64,000 nt of DNA from Tieghemostelium lacteum (taxonomy: Eukaryota > Evosea > Eumycetozoa > Dictyosteliales > Raperosteliaceae): the NCBI GenBank assembly GCA_001606155.1, contig LODT01000039.1, positions 248,001 through 312,000 on the forward strand, written 5' to 3'. The notes under the pieces were generated by a model. The model ran no database searches. It saw only the letters and a program-made list of their open reading frames with translations, and had not been told where the DNA came from. Below are positions 11,672 to 21,578 of this stretch, one piece after another. The position numbers and the translations under genes are program-made. Each line of letters begins with the position of its first letter. Positions within the stretch are counted from its first letter, which is position 1.

Positions 11672-13230
11672 TTAGTTGGTGGTAGTAGTGGTAGTGGTAG
11701 AAGTTGTTTCTTCTGTGATTTTATCAGATTGAACTGGAACTGGAATGGATTTATAAACACACATATAGGCTACATGCCATTCACCTCCACCTACTAGTTT
11801 TTTGATATCTTCATTGTTACATTCAGAGACTACTTGATCATCATATTTCAACCATTTATCTTCAGCTCTCTTTACCCAAGCTACATAGTGACCAGCTTCT
11901 GCATAACGACCTGCATGAGTGAGTACAGCAATCAATTCATATTTACCAGTTTCATTTGGTTTGATATCACCAACAAAAATATCTTGATTGGCAGTTTGTG
12001 CCTTTTGTTTCTTGTCCTCCTCATCTAGGTCCTTTAGAGACATGTGTTTACGTCTCTCGAGTTTCTTGTTTTCTTCATCCTCCAAAAGCTTTCTATTTGG
12101 TGCTAGTTTCTCTTTAAGTTCAGGTGTACAGAATTCAAAGAGATCCAAAAGGAATGGGAATTGAACAATTCTGATAATTTTAGCTTTGGACTTTTCCTTT
12201 TCTTTCCAATAGAAACGAACAAATTGAACAGTTAGATAGGGTGGTAGAACTGAGACTTGAGATTTCTTGGTGTAGATTGCCTCTCTTCCTAGAGATTCTG
12301 ATCTCTTGGAGATCTCTTCTTCCAAACCCTTTTTGAGACCTTCAAAGAGGAATGAAGTTTCTATAGTGATGTTACAATTCATTTTGAGAACAGTCTCAGA
12401 TCGTATTGTTGGTTCTTCACTTGGATTGTCTTTGCAAATGAATTTCTCTTGCATTTCAATTCCAAAGAGTTTTCCAATTGCTGATCTCTTAAGTTGCTCT
12501 GTAGGTGATCCAGTGGATTTTCCATTCTCTTCCACTCTTAATAACTCCCTGGCGTAGGAACTTAAAAGTGATGACCAAGCTTCCTCAGCATCTTGTTGTG
12601 CGTATATTCCTGATTGAGATTTCTCTTGAAATTGTGGATAAATCTGTCTGAATGCACTGAGAAACACCAATGGTGTAACTGGATTATTACTATGTTCCAA
12701 TTCAGTAAATAAATGTTGTGAAGTCTTCATTAGAGCTGTGTCACCAGATGACATGCTAGATGGTTTATAAGTTCTAATAATTTTTGATAACTCTGGTACT
12801 GCCTTTAGACACTGTAACGTAGCATTCATATAACAAGTATTACCAAGATTTGTTAATCCTGCTGGTAATGTAGAAGCTATTTGTTTATCCTCTGGCAAAT
12901 CCTCTAAAAATTTAACTGCTGTAGTTGGTTTAGCTAACTCTTCTGCAGATCCTACTAACATTAATTGTTTACCTTCTGTTAATCCAACTTCATTCCAATC
13001 AGCTTGATCTTTCAAAACACCACCTTTAAATCCCATAACTATCATTTACAAAAATCATTAATATACTACCGCATCTCTGTAATAAATCTCCTAAATATCA
13101 TACTCTTTTGTCTATCTACTGGAACAAAAGTCAATGAGAATAATTGTGATTTGAATACTGATGGTGGTTGTGTTGTATCAATATCTACATCATATTTCTC
13201 TTTATTCCATTTAACTGTAACTTTAACCAT
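11672..13230 (-). CDS. Ubiquitin carboxyl-terminal hydrolase, USP14/Ubp6 type
   Basis: A proteasome-associated deubiquitinase that trims ubiquitin chains at the 19S particle. There are two exons: 13104-13230 (ATG at 13230) and 11672-13038. The 65-base intron at 13039-13103 (GTATGA...GATAG) joins RQK to IMGFKGG in frame, giving 497 residues. Residues 1-75 form the N-terminal ubiquitin-like domain (MVKVTVKWNKEKYDVDI, ending MLVGSAE) that docks on Rpn1. The catalytic cysteine box GLTNLGNTCYMNATLQCL puts the nucleophile at Cys111, close to Cys114 of human USP14. The histidine box is GRYAEAGHYVAWVKR. A Lys/Glu-rich insertion lies between them. Length and order match the family (about 494 aa in human). 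The C-terminus ends in a Thr-rich run. Confidence 0.95.
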
Positions 13231-13262
13231 TCTAATGTGAAGATCAAAATATGTTAAAAAAA

Positions 13263-13293
<31 letters not shown>

Positions 13294-13512
13294 TAATGTT
13301 GTTGGAAACAATTCGAAATTTCAAAGAATGATTTTAGAAAACTATGAAAACGACAATTCTTAAGTTTACTGACTTATCATAACGAGTATAATAATCTATA
13401 ATATATTTAAAACAAACAAAGAATTAAAATTTATTTAAATTAAAATTTTTTTATTTTTTAAATATTATTTAAATTTATTTTTCATATGAATCATTATTGA
13501 GATTTCATGTAA

Positions 13513-14772
13513 ATGTATAATAATAAGAATTACTTTAATCACCACAATAATACCAATGTTTACAATAGCAACAAACTAAAAAGATGGTTTAGAAGAACTA
13601 CAGAAAAGAGATATTTAGCTATTTTATTGATTGTGGTTGTTTTCTTTTTATGTTATTTATTGGTGAAAGTCTCAAGTGGATCAGGAACAACAACACCTAT
13701 TAAATTGAGCCTTGGTTTAAATACAACTTTTAAAAAGGTACCATTTGCATATGGTCCTAATGTAGATGTAGGTAGAAACTAGAATATTTAAAATTGTCAC
13801 TATAGAGTTAGTTCTCTAATTATTAACTAACATCTTTGGGTATTATATTAATAGAGAGATGTGGGAGATGTAACATTGATTACACAACTTTCAATAGAGA
13901 GATTAGAGAGACTTGCAATGATGGCTGATAAATGGAGAGGTCCAATTTCAGCAGCTATATATATAAGAGAACCAGAGGAAGTGTTAATGGTAGAGGGATT
14001 GGTAAAGAATAGTTTATCAGTTTCAATGTATGTGGATATACATTTACTGTATGCAAATCATACAAGATACCCAGTGAATAATCTAAGAAATCTTGCAATT
14101 CGTAATAGTAAAACGGATTGGGTACTTTTAATTGACGTTGATTTTATTACACCTTTACATGCTCATCAGTATTTGGTGGATTTAATTAGAGATCAGAATA
14201 CACCATCTAATGATTTGGTGAGTTATGTCATTCCTTCATTGTCCAGTGATTTACATAGATACAGAATACCAGATAGTAAAGAGGAATTAGTGGAAACTAT
14301 AAAGAATCACACTATATTTCAATCAAATACTGGATTTTGTAAGAAATGCCATGGACCTACAAACTATGATAAATGGACTAGTTTGAAGGCAAATGGCGAA
14401 ATATATCAAGCTGAGTACACTTGGATTTATGAACCATTTTTATTGTATAGAAAATCACAGATTAATGACTATGACGAAAGATTGAAAGGGTATGGATGGG
14501 ACAAGAATACTCATACATTTGGAATGGCATGTCAAGGATTTAGATTTATGGTACTACCCAATGTATGGATAGTTCACATGAATCATCCTTCTAAACCTTG
14601 GGAAGGTACTGACACCTATTCCGAACAAATGCTAGATTCTCTCAAAATTGTATGTAAGAGTATTCTACCAGACACCAAATCAAAATATGGAATCGATCCA
14701 AACAAACAACTCTACAATGAGCCACTAAATGACAAAAATTGTGTTTCTTCAAAACAGTGGAGTAACAATTGA
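13513..14772 (+). CDS. LARGE-like glycosyltransferase, type II Golgi membrane protein
   Basis: Two exons, 13513-13767 and 13855-14772. The intron at 13768-13854 (GTAGGT...TTAATAG) joins in frame to give 390 residues. The donor could alternatively lie at 13762. A short cytoplasmic tail (with LKRWFRRTTEKR) precedes the membrane anchor YLAILLIVVVFFLCYLLV at about 34-53, typical of Golgi type II enzymes. The catalytic part begins DVTLITQLSIERLERL and contains the DxD metal/nucleotide-sugar motif in WVLLIDVDFITP. These are hallmarks of the LARGE/B4GAT1-like family (GT49-type), called gnt-type proteins in dictyostelids. It probably extends glycans on secreted proteins, and the exact sugar is unknown. 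GMACQGFRFMVLPNVWIVHMNHP near the end is also characteristic of the family. Confidence 0.87.
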
Positions 14773-15143
14773 AAAATATATTTTATTATAAGTAGTATTC
14801 ATCATTTAGTATACTACACTTTAAATGTTGTTTGGTTTGGATTAATCTTTTTTTTTATAAATTAATTTAAATAAGATCGATAGGATAGGGTTCGAAAATG
14901 GGGATAGAGGGTCGGAGGAGTTTTTGTTTAGAATTAAATACAAAGAGGGGGGTGGTTTACTTTTGATGAGTATTGGTTGGAGTGAAAAATTAAATAAATT
15001 ATTAGAGTAGAAGAGGAAGAGAGTAGATGAGGTGATGTTTTATATATTTGGATTATATCAGAAGAAGGGAATAGAAGGGGATGGAAGTATTTATTTAATC
15101 GGAGAGAGAAAGGAGGTTTTTAAAAATGGTTGGTTGGGGGGAG
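14773..15143. other. Convergent spacer with a G-rich polypurine plus strand
   Basis: There is no gene between the two convergent stops. From about 14870 to 15140 the plus strand is strongly purine-biased, with many G runs (for example gatagagggtcggaggag and ggttggttggggggag). Such G density is rare in this AT-rich genome. On the minus strand it would be a pyrimidine-rich 3' UTR of the gene ending at 15144. Confidence 0.5.
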
Positions 15144-15593
15144 TTAATAAGATTTGTGTATATTAATATTAGAGTTTGAAGAAGAGGAGGATGATGATAA
15201 TGATGATGGTGGCTGTGGAAGAGAACCACCATTATTGGGATTATTGAAACCAACAAGAGAAGATGGTTGTTGTAAATTTATATTTTTTGATTTTGCAAAA
15301 TCAAAGAATTGACTGATCAGTTTAGACTCATCATAATGATTATTTTCAAAGACAGTTTGTTTCAATTGTTGAACTTGTGATTTATAAATATTATCAATTG
15401 CAACTATTGATCTATCTCTAATGGAAACCAAACTTGATGCGTAATCTTTTAAACTCTCAAGATCATTATCTACATTATTACTATTATTTATATTATTTAT
15501 ATTATTAATATTATTGTTGTTATTATTATTTTGTAATAATTTACTATCTACATTATTGTTATTATTATTATTATTATTATTAGTTTTGTGCAT
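15144..15593 (-). CDS. Asn-rich protein with short helical segment, or 3' part of the PHD gene
   Basis: From ATG at 15593 the frame gives 149 residues. Asn tracts at the start and a Ser run near the end flank one conserved-looking helical segment (LESLKDYASSLVSIRDRS to FDFAKSKNINL, about residues 42-105). The frame is open upstream only to 15626, and the PHD gene on the same strand stops at 15656, so the two ORFs are 29 bases apart. No GT donor is visible that would splice them. The segment may be a separate small gene with almost no room for a promoter, or the C-terminal part of the PHD protein joined in a way I cannot see. No family recognised. Confidence 0.4.
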   Translation of the reverse strand: MHKTNNNNNNNNNNVDSKLLQNNNNNNNINNINNINNSNNVDNDLESLKDYASSLVSIRDRSIVAIDNIYKSQVQQLKQTVFENNHYDESKLISQFFDFAKSKNINLQQPSSLVGFNNPNNGGSLPQPPSSLSSSSSSSNSNINIHKSY

Positions 15594-15655
15594 ATTAAAA
15601 TTAAGTTGATTTGATATTTTCGTCAACTTCTAGTAAATGTTCGATTGAATTTTTT

Positions 15656-16011
15656 TTATTCATTATTATTAATAGCGGAATTATTATTATGATTATTATG
15701 ATTTTTAATTATATTATTATTTAAAATTTTATTGGGTGTTGAAGGTGTTTGATGTTTGTTGTCAAAATATCTTGGTGACTCGATTGGTGAAAATGATGGT
15801 GATGAGTTTGGTGATATTACACTGGGTGTATTTAATGGCGTATTTAGTGGTGTGGTTACTGGTGATGTTGAGAATATTAAAGAATATAATGGATTCGATG
15901 AATCAATCATATTACTATTATGGTTGTGAGAATTACTAGAATTAGTAATTTTGACATTTAACGGTTTATTATTACTTGGTTGTTGTTGTTGTTGTTGCTG
16001 TTGGTGTTGTA

Positions 16012-16043
<32 letters not shown>

Positions 16044-17337
16044 AACTGTAATTGTTGTTGTTTATATTGTTCTGATAAATGTTTTGGACAAATGACCAAA
16101 CCAGTTTTTCTAGTCTCTTTAGACTTGGTTAGCATTTTTACACCTGGTGGCATACATATGACATGGTAGGCTGTTGGGCAACGAACGCAATGTACAGATT
16201 GTTTTCCGTCTCCAGAGACTCCACATCCACCACAATAGTGAAGTGGACAATTAAATCTAGGTGTTTTAGTATTTATGAGTTTTGCCAACTTAAATTCGCT
16301 TACACATTTATAATGATAGAATTTACCACACTGATGAACTTTACATTTCATCAGATCCATTCCAATGATGCCTCTTTGTTTGCAACTGAAGCATATGTTT
16401 TGGTCATTCACACAGTCATCGCATTCCCATTGTTGATCGGTATTGAAATTGGGTTGGACACCTTTCAAGCCCAGACATTCAACATGGAAACTTCTGAGAC
16501 ATTGTCCATCACACATTAACAAATTATTAGGTTTCTCGCAGATTGCGCATATAATTTCATTTTTTCTTCTTCTTGTGGAAGTTCCAGTTGATGCACCTGA
16601 TGTAGCTGTGGATGTGGTAGTTGTGGTAGTGGTACTATTACTACTATTAGTCAGCGACTGGTTGAGCAATGGTGGTGACAGAGATGGTCCAACAAGAGAA
16701 ATAGTTGAGGAATTGGATAAATTTAAAATTCCAGAATTTGATGATCTTGGTGAAATCAAATTACTACTATTGATATTACTATTATTATTGATATTTGAAA
16801 GTGTTGTTGACAACAGTCTATCATTAATTATATTTATACTTGGAAGGCTATTTGAACTATCAAGATCATCCTAGAAAGATATATTACAAAAAAAAGATAT
16901 TAAGATATTAATAAAAGGATATTTTTTGATTTTTTTTTGGAGAGATAGTTGTTTTTTTTTTTTTTGAGGATTTATCACTATCAAAGGGGGAAAATATTTA
17001 CAAATAGTATCTTCATTTTTTTCCTATCAGGGTTCTCTTCATCATCAAGTCCTCTTTTGTTATTTGGCTAAAATGGAGAGATGAATTAGTGTTTGGTTCT
17101 ATAGAACTTGGGTTATATACATACCGATAAACTATTTTTTGATTGCTCTGGACTTTTATTTTGTGTGTTGTAACTCGTAAATATTTGGTGGTTTAAATTT
17201 GGATTTGTTAAATTGGACGGAAATTTCTGAATTTGGTCTTGGAGGAATGAAAATCTCTGATCGTTTGGTTGATATTGTTGAATATGTTGATGTTGGTGAT
17301 TTTGGTAATTATTGTGGTTGTTCATTTTGTCCAACAT
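15656..17337 (-). CDS. Multiple PHD-finger nuclear protein
   Basis: Three exons (17125-17337, 17002-17067, 15656-16870) join in phase 0 to give 497 residues. The 22-codon middle exon reads [20 protein letters not shown], a basic, NLS-like peptide, and has clean borders (TTTTAG before, GTAAAT after). Three adjacent zinc modules follow: [46 protein letters not shown], and [26 protein letters not shown]. Their order and spacing recall the PHD cluster of NSD-type chromatin proteins, but no SET domain is present. The rest is Ser/Thr/Asn/Gln low complexity. The chromatin-reader role comes from family knowledge. TTTTTAG just upstream of the chosen ATG (17337) looks like a splice acceptor, so a further 5' exon may exist. 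Confidence 0.82.
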
Positions 17338-20082
17338 CAGAAACTCTAAAAATAAAAATATTAATAAATTGTATGGATGATGGTATGATGATTTTTTTTT
17401 AAAAAAAAAATAAATAATATTTAAATGTGATCTCGAAATGTGTCGTTAATGATGGGAAAAAAATAAAAAAAAAAATAAATATCTAAAGCAGAAGAAGTTG
17501 GACTCTGCTCAATTTAATGACAAGTGTCTTTTGGTTGGAAGGGTTATGCAAATAAATTCTTTAAATTCGAAATACTGTTATGTCTGATTTTTGGTGATGA
17601 AAAAAAATAAAAAAATAAAAAAAAACAGCAGTGGTACTAATTATGATGAAAAACAATTTGATAACGATGGGAATGGAATATGAAATGGAACAATTACAAC
17701 AAAGTGTGAATTGGAAATTTAAAATAAAAAAGATCATTAATTCCAAAAGTAAAAGGAAAATTTTTAAAAAAAAACAAAAAAAATTTGAATATCTTGATTA
17801 TCCGAATATCCAAAGTGCCTTATCGTGAATGCATGTACACAAACAAAAAGGCGAATTGTAATTGGTTTCAATTGGATTACAACAATTAAAAAAAAATTAT
17901 AATTATCTTTGCTATTTCTAAGGATTTTTTTGGTTTGTTCAAATTTGATTAATTAAATAATGTTTGTTTTTTTTTTTTGGATGGATAGTATTCTGATGTT
18001 GTTGTGAATACATTATTGAGAAAAAAATGGTACCCTTTTTAATTAAATGGGATGAGTAATTATTTAAATTAAGAATTTAGAATGGTAGAAAACCCCTTTG
18101 TGAAAAGGTGTGGGGTAAATTAAATATAAAGTGAGTAATACTCATTGTAATTACAATTGATCTAAGAATGAAATACAATCACAATTGTTATAATCTCCTG
18201 GTGAACTTTAAAGTTTAATTTAAAAAAAAAATTTTGTAAAAAAAAGGGCTGTGGACGTGGTCATGAATAAAAATTTTTGAATAAAATACATAAAACCCCA
18301 CAAAACTGGGGTCCTTTGTTGTACATTGGTGTTAATCCTAAACAATACTAAATTATGATCACTGAGATATATTATTCCATATTGTTTTTTGTCGATGTTT
18401 TCATATTCATTGTGTGATTATTGTGGTGTATGTTAATGTGGGGTTTTTTTGTGGGGTTTTAAAATGGGTGACCTAAATCATTGAAGAAGGGGAGGATAAT
18501 GTGAATCTATATTTACATTTGTAATTTTTTTATCTACTCTTGGTTTATATGTGAATTGATTATTGTTATTCTGTATTTATCTTAATGTTCATCGATAAAT
18601 AATTAATAATTAATATTTTTTTTTTTTTTGATTTCTTCTTGACCTCTACAAATTTGATTATGTGATTAAAATGAAAGTCTTAATTGAATGACCTTTAATA
18701 TATAAGTGAGGAGGAAAAAAAAATAGAGAACAATTGTTGAGAATATGACACTCCTGATTTAAAAATAAATATTAATAAATTTTAATAATAACAACTGCTA
18801 GCTCTACAGAACAATGTGATACAATGATATCAAATTTAAACTACACTGGCGAAAAGAAAAAAGAAAAATTAAATTTTAATTGAATGACTATGGATTGGAG
18901 AAGGTTTTCCCAAAAACAAAACTCAACAACAACGTGATTTATAATTAGAAGTCTCCCCTCATTGCAATTTTTCTTTGACATCAAAGAAGGCTATGTTGGT
19001 GTTGTAAAGGATTATTTTTTTTTTAAAATTTTCTCTTTTTTTTTGTATTGTCAATCTTAAAAATATTTGTAGACATTGCTGTTGTTGTTTTTCCTCACAC
19101 TCATGATGCTTACATCCCAAAAGTTACACTAACACCTCTTTGTGGTAAAAGAAATTGACCATCAATCACCCCCCAATTCAACTAAAATTGGTGCAAATCT
19201 CGTTGGATTTTTTTTTTAGCTCAGGTCCTTGTGCAAAACTAAAAAAATCAGTTAGTTTTTGTGCACTTTTATCCCGAATGATTTTCGAAATTTTGGTGTT
19301 TCATGATGAAAATAAAGGGGTTAACTGTTAATGCTGGTTGTCTGTTCTGCTGGTATAATATATTTCAAGACACTTTTTACGAAAGGTCACATTTCCACTC
19401 CCCAGTCTGCTCACTGAAATCTCGTTGATTTAAAATTCTGATTGGATATTTTTGCAAAAGATTTTTTGTTCCATGATCTTTATTTTAAAATAATTGAAGG
19501 ATTGAATAAAATTTTAATGTATCTATTTGCAAACATATTAATATAAATATTAATGTGAATGGGTTCATTTAGTAAAGGGTATTTGAGAATTTGTTGTTGA
19601 ATGTTCTGTATCGTCATATGGGGACTATTGGGATATTTATTTGACAAATATCTTATATGAAAATGCAAAAAGGTGGAGTGATGATCCTATATTATTACCT
19701 TATATCAAAAGATAAAAGTCGATTTGGAATTCACTCAAATTTGTGTAATCATAGTTTACCTTGTACAATAAATTTCGGTTAAAACTTATATATTCTTCCT
19801 TTAGTTCCCTATTGAATAACAATTGATAATGGGAATTAAAGTGTGAATTTCAATTTCAACAAAACCACATTTTTTGGTTTTGAGAGGGATTTTCATACAT
19901 TGAAATTTATCATTTCCAATGTAGTCAAAAGAGGATCTTATTGGTTGATTTCTATCCATAAATCAAATAGTAATAATATACTTACAAAATCAGAAATTAT
20001 TAATAAAATATCTACAAGTTTTTTTATTATAATGTACATTCCAATAAATTGGGTGTTGATGTGATAGGGGTTTACACTTCTA
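17338..20082. other. 2.7-kb gene-poor region
   Basis: The longest stretch without a convincing gene. It is AT-rich with many long homopolymer runs and scattered short GC-rich hairpins. One is CCCCA/TGGGG at about 18295-18310; an imperfect one at about 18092-18118 has ACCCC/GGGGT ends. An imperfect inverted repeat built on TGTGCAAAACTAA and TTAGTTTTTGTGCAC lies near 19230-19265. Short ORFs at 17631-17828 (+), 19480-19668 (-) and 19843-20064 (+) lack any recognisable domain. It may be an extended 5' regulatory region or leader of the PHD gene, or hold ncRNAs. I found no tRNA. Confidence 0.4.
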
Positions 20083-21009
20083 TTATTTAGAATTTTTAAT
20101 GATGGCTTCTAAAGTATATTTATATTTTTCATTCTCTAATTTTAATTCTTGTATGAATTTCTACATTCAAGTATATGGATTAGTTAACGTTATGTTTAAG
20201 AGGTTCTTTTGAATATTACATACCTGTAAACCTAAATTTATATTTTTAATAGATGAATATTTCTCTTCCACTGTCTTTATTTTATGGAGAGCCAACATTT
20301 TCTGATAATCCAACAACTGCTTTGATGCACTACTTATATTAAAATTTTCATCTCTTTCAAATATTCCACCTCTATCACCAACCTCTTTTAGACTTTCTGA
20401 TAACATACTTTTTGATAATTGTTAATGAAGAGTGTTAATTTCAAACATTTTGAGATACAATGTAGTCTAATACTTACGAATTTCGATTGATTGCGTGTTC
20501 TAATTGAATAGATAATGATCCTATATTATCGTCTTTTAGTCTAACTGTTTCCTTTAACCTTAGGTAATCCTCTTCTGTGATTTTGTGAGTTTCTTTCCAC
20601 TGTAGTAGTTCTTCATTTAGAAATCTAATTTTTTTACATTCGTCCTCTTTTATTTGATATTTAATTTTCATTTCATTCATTTTATTCTCTAATATCAATA
20701 CTCTAATTTATAAATTAAATCAAATGAATTAGAAAGGAGTAGAAACTTAAAAAGTGAAGAATAATCTACATACTGAGCAGATTTTGAATCTAATTCTTGT
20801 CTATAGGATTCAATTTTATTCTCGGATATCTCTTGTTGTTGAAGTAATTGTAAATTTTTTTCTTTTAGTTTGTCATTCAGCTCACTTAGTAACTGTAATT
20901 TATCTGATATTTCATGAAACCATAATTGTTTTTTTAAATCTTTATCTTCAATGCTATTATTAGTTTCATTACTCGAGTCATTCTCATTTTTAATATTATT
21001 ATCACTCAT
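20083..21009 (-). CDS. Coiled-coil protein, four exons
   Basis: Exons 20774-21009, 20478-20702, 20224-20407 and 20083-20160 join in frame to give 240 residues. Donors are GTATGT, GTAAGT and GTATGT, and acceptors are ATTAG, AAAAAG and ATGTAG. The first residues are MSDNNIKNENDSS. Most of the protein is predicted coiled coil with heptad-like Leu/Ile spacing (KLQLLSELNDKLKEKNLQLL; LNEELLQWKETHK; LKLENEKYKYTLEAII). One break near the middle, EVGDRGGIFERDENF, separates two coils. No other domain, signal peptide or membrane segment is visible. Such proteins are often cytoskeletal or centrosomal, but the sequence alone assigns no function. Confidence 0.78.
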
Positions 21010-21578
21010 CGCCAAACAATTAAAAAATGAAAAATTTTAAAATTTTGGGTGTGGTTTGATATGTTCAAAAGAAAAATTCAATCATCTTTAATAAATCAAT
21101 TATACTATTTAAATTATTACAGAAGATAATATAGTCATGTTATAAATTGCATACAAGGTCTCATAATCAATAAAAAATATAGAGTTTGGTTGAATTATTT
21201 GGGTTAAAAAATATTGCAATATTTTTTAAAGATGTAAACGAAAGAATCACTAAAAATATTAAATTTAGATGATCATTTAATTAAAAAAGGCTGGAACATA
21301 AATCTTATACTAGATATTTCGAAAGGGAATTTTTTTATAAAAATTATTTTTTCTTTTCGTTTTCGTTTTGTAAATCTTCTGTAGAGTTATTACATAGAAT
21401 TTGTTTGTAAATCTTTAATAAGACTTGTATGTACAAAAAAATATACAGTAATCAAAAACAATTATTTTTTTTTTGATGATTAAAATTTAAATGTTATATC
21501 TAACATTTATAATCTATTATAACGATGATTTAAATAATTTGGAAAAATTGGTGATTAGTCCACCAATTGGAGATCGAT
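21010..21578. other. Divergent promoter region
   Basis: This 569-base AT-rich spacer separates the divergent starts at 21009 (-) and 21579 (+). It holds the perfect palindrome at 21204-21229 listed separately, and otherwise only A/T runs. Confidence 0.5.
21204..21229. repeat. Perfect 26-bp palindrome
   Basis: All 13 base pairs match with no loop: TTAAAAAATATTG followed by CAATATTTTTTAA. It lies mid-way in a divergent intergenic region. It could be a dimeric transcription-factor site or a cruciform, and its role is unknown. Confidence 0.7.

Noticed and set aside
17631-17828. 65-codon basic ORF (EMEQLQQSVNWKFKIKK)
   Set aside because: Lys-rich reading of A-runs, no recognised domain. Kept only as part of the gene-poor region.
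18295-18310. CCCCA/TGGGG hairpin as a possible tRNA arm
   Set aside because: No D- or T-arm consensus nearby. Scanning by eye for the T-loop motif GGTTCRA found no tRNA in the window.
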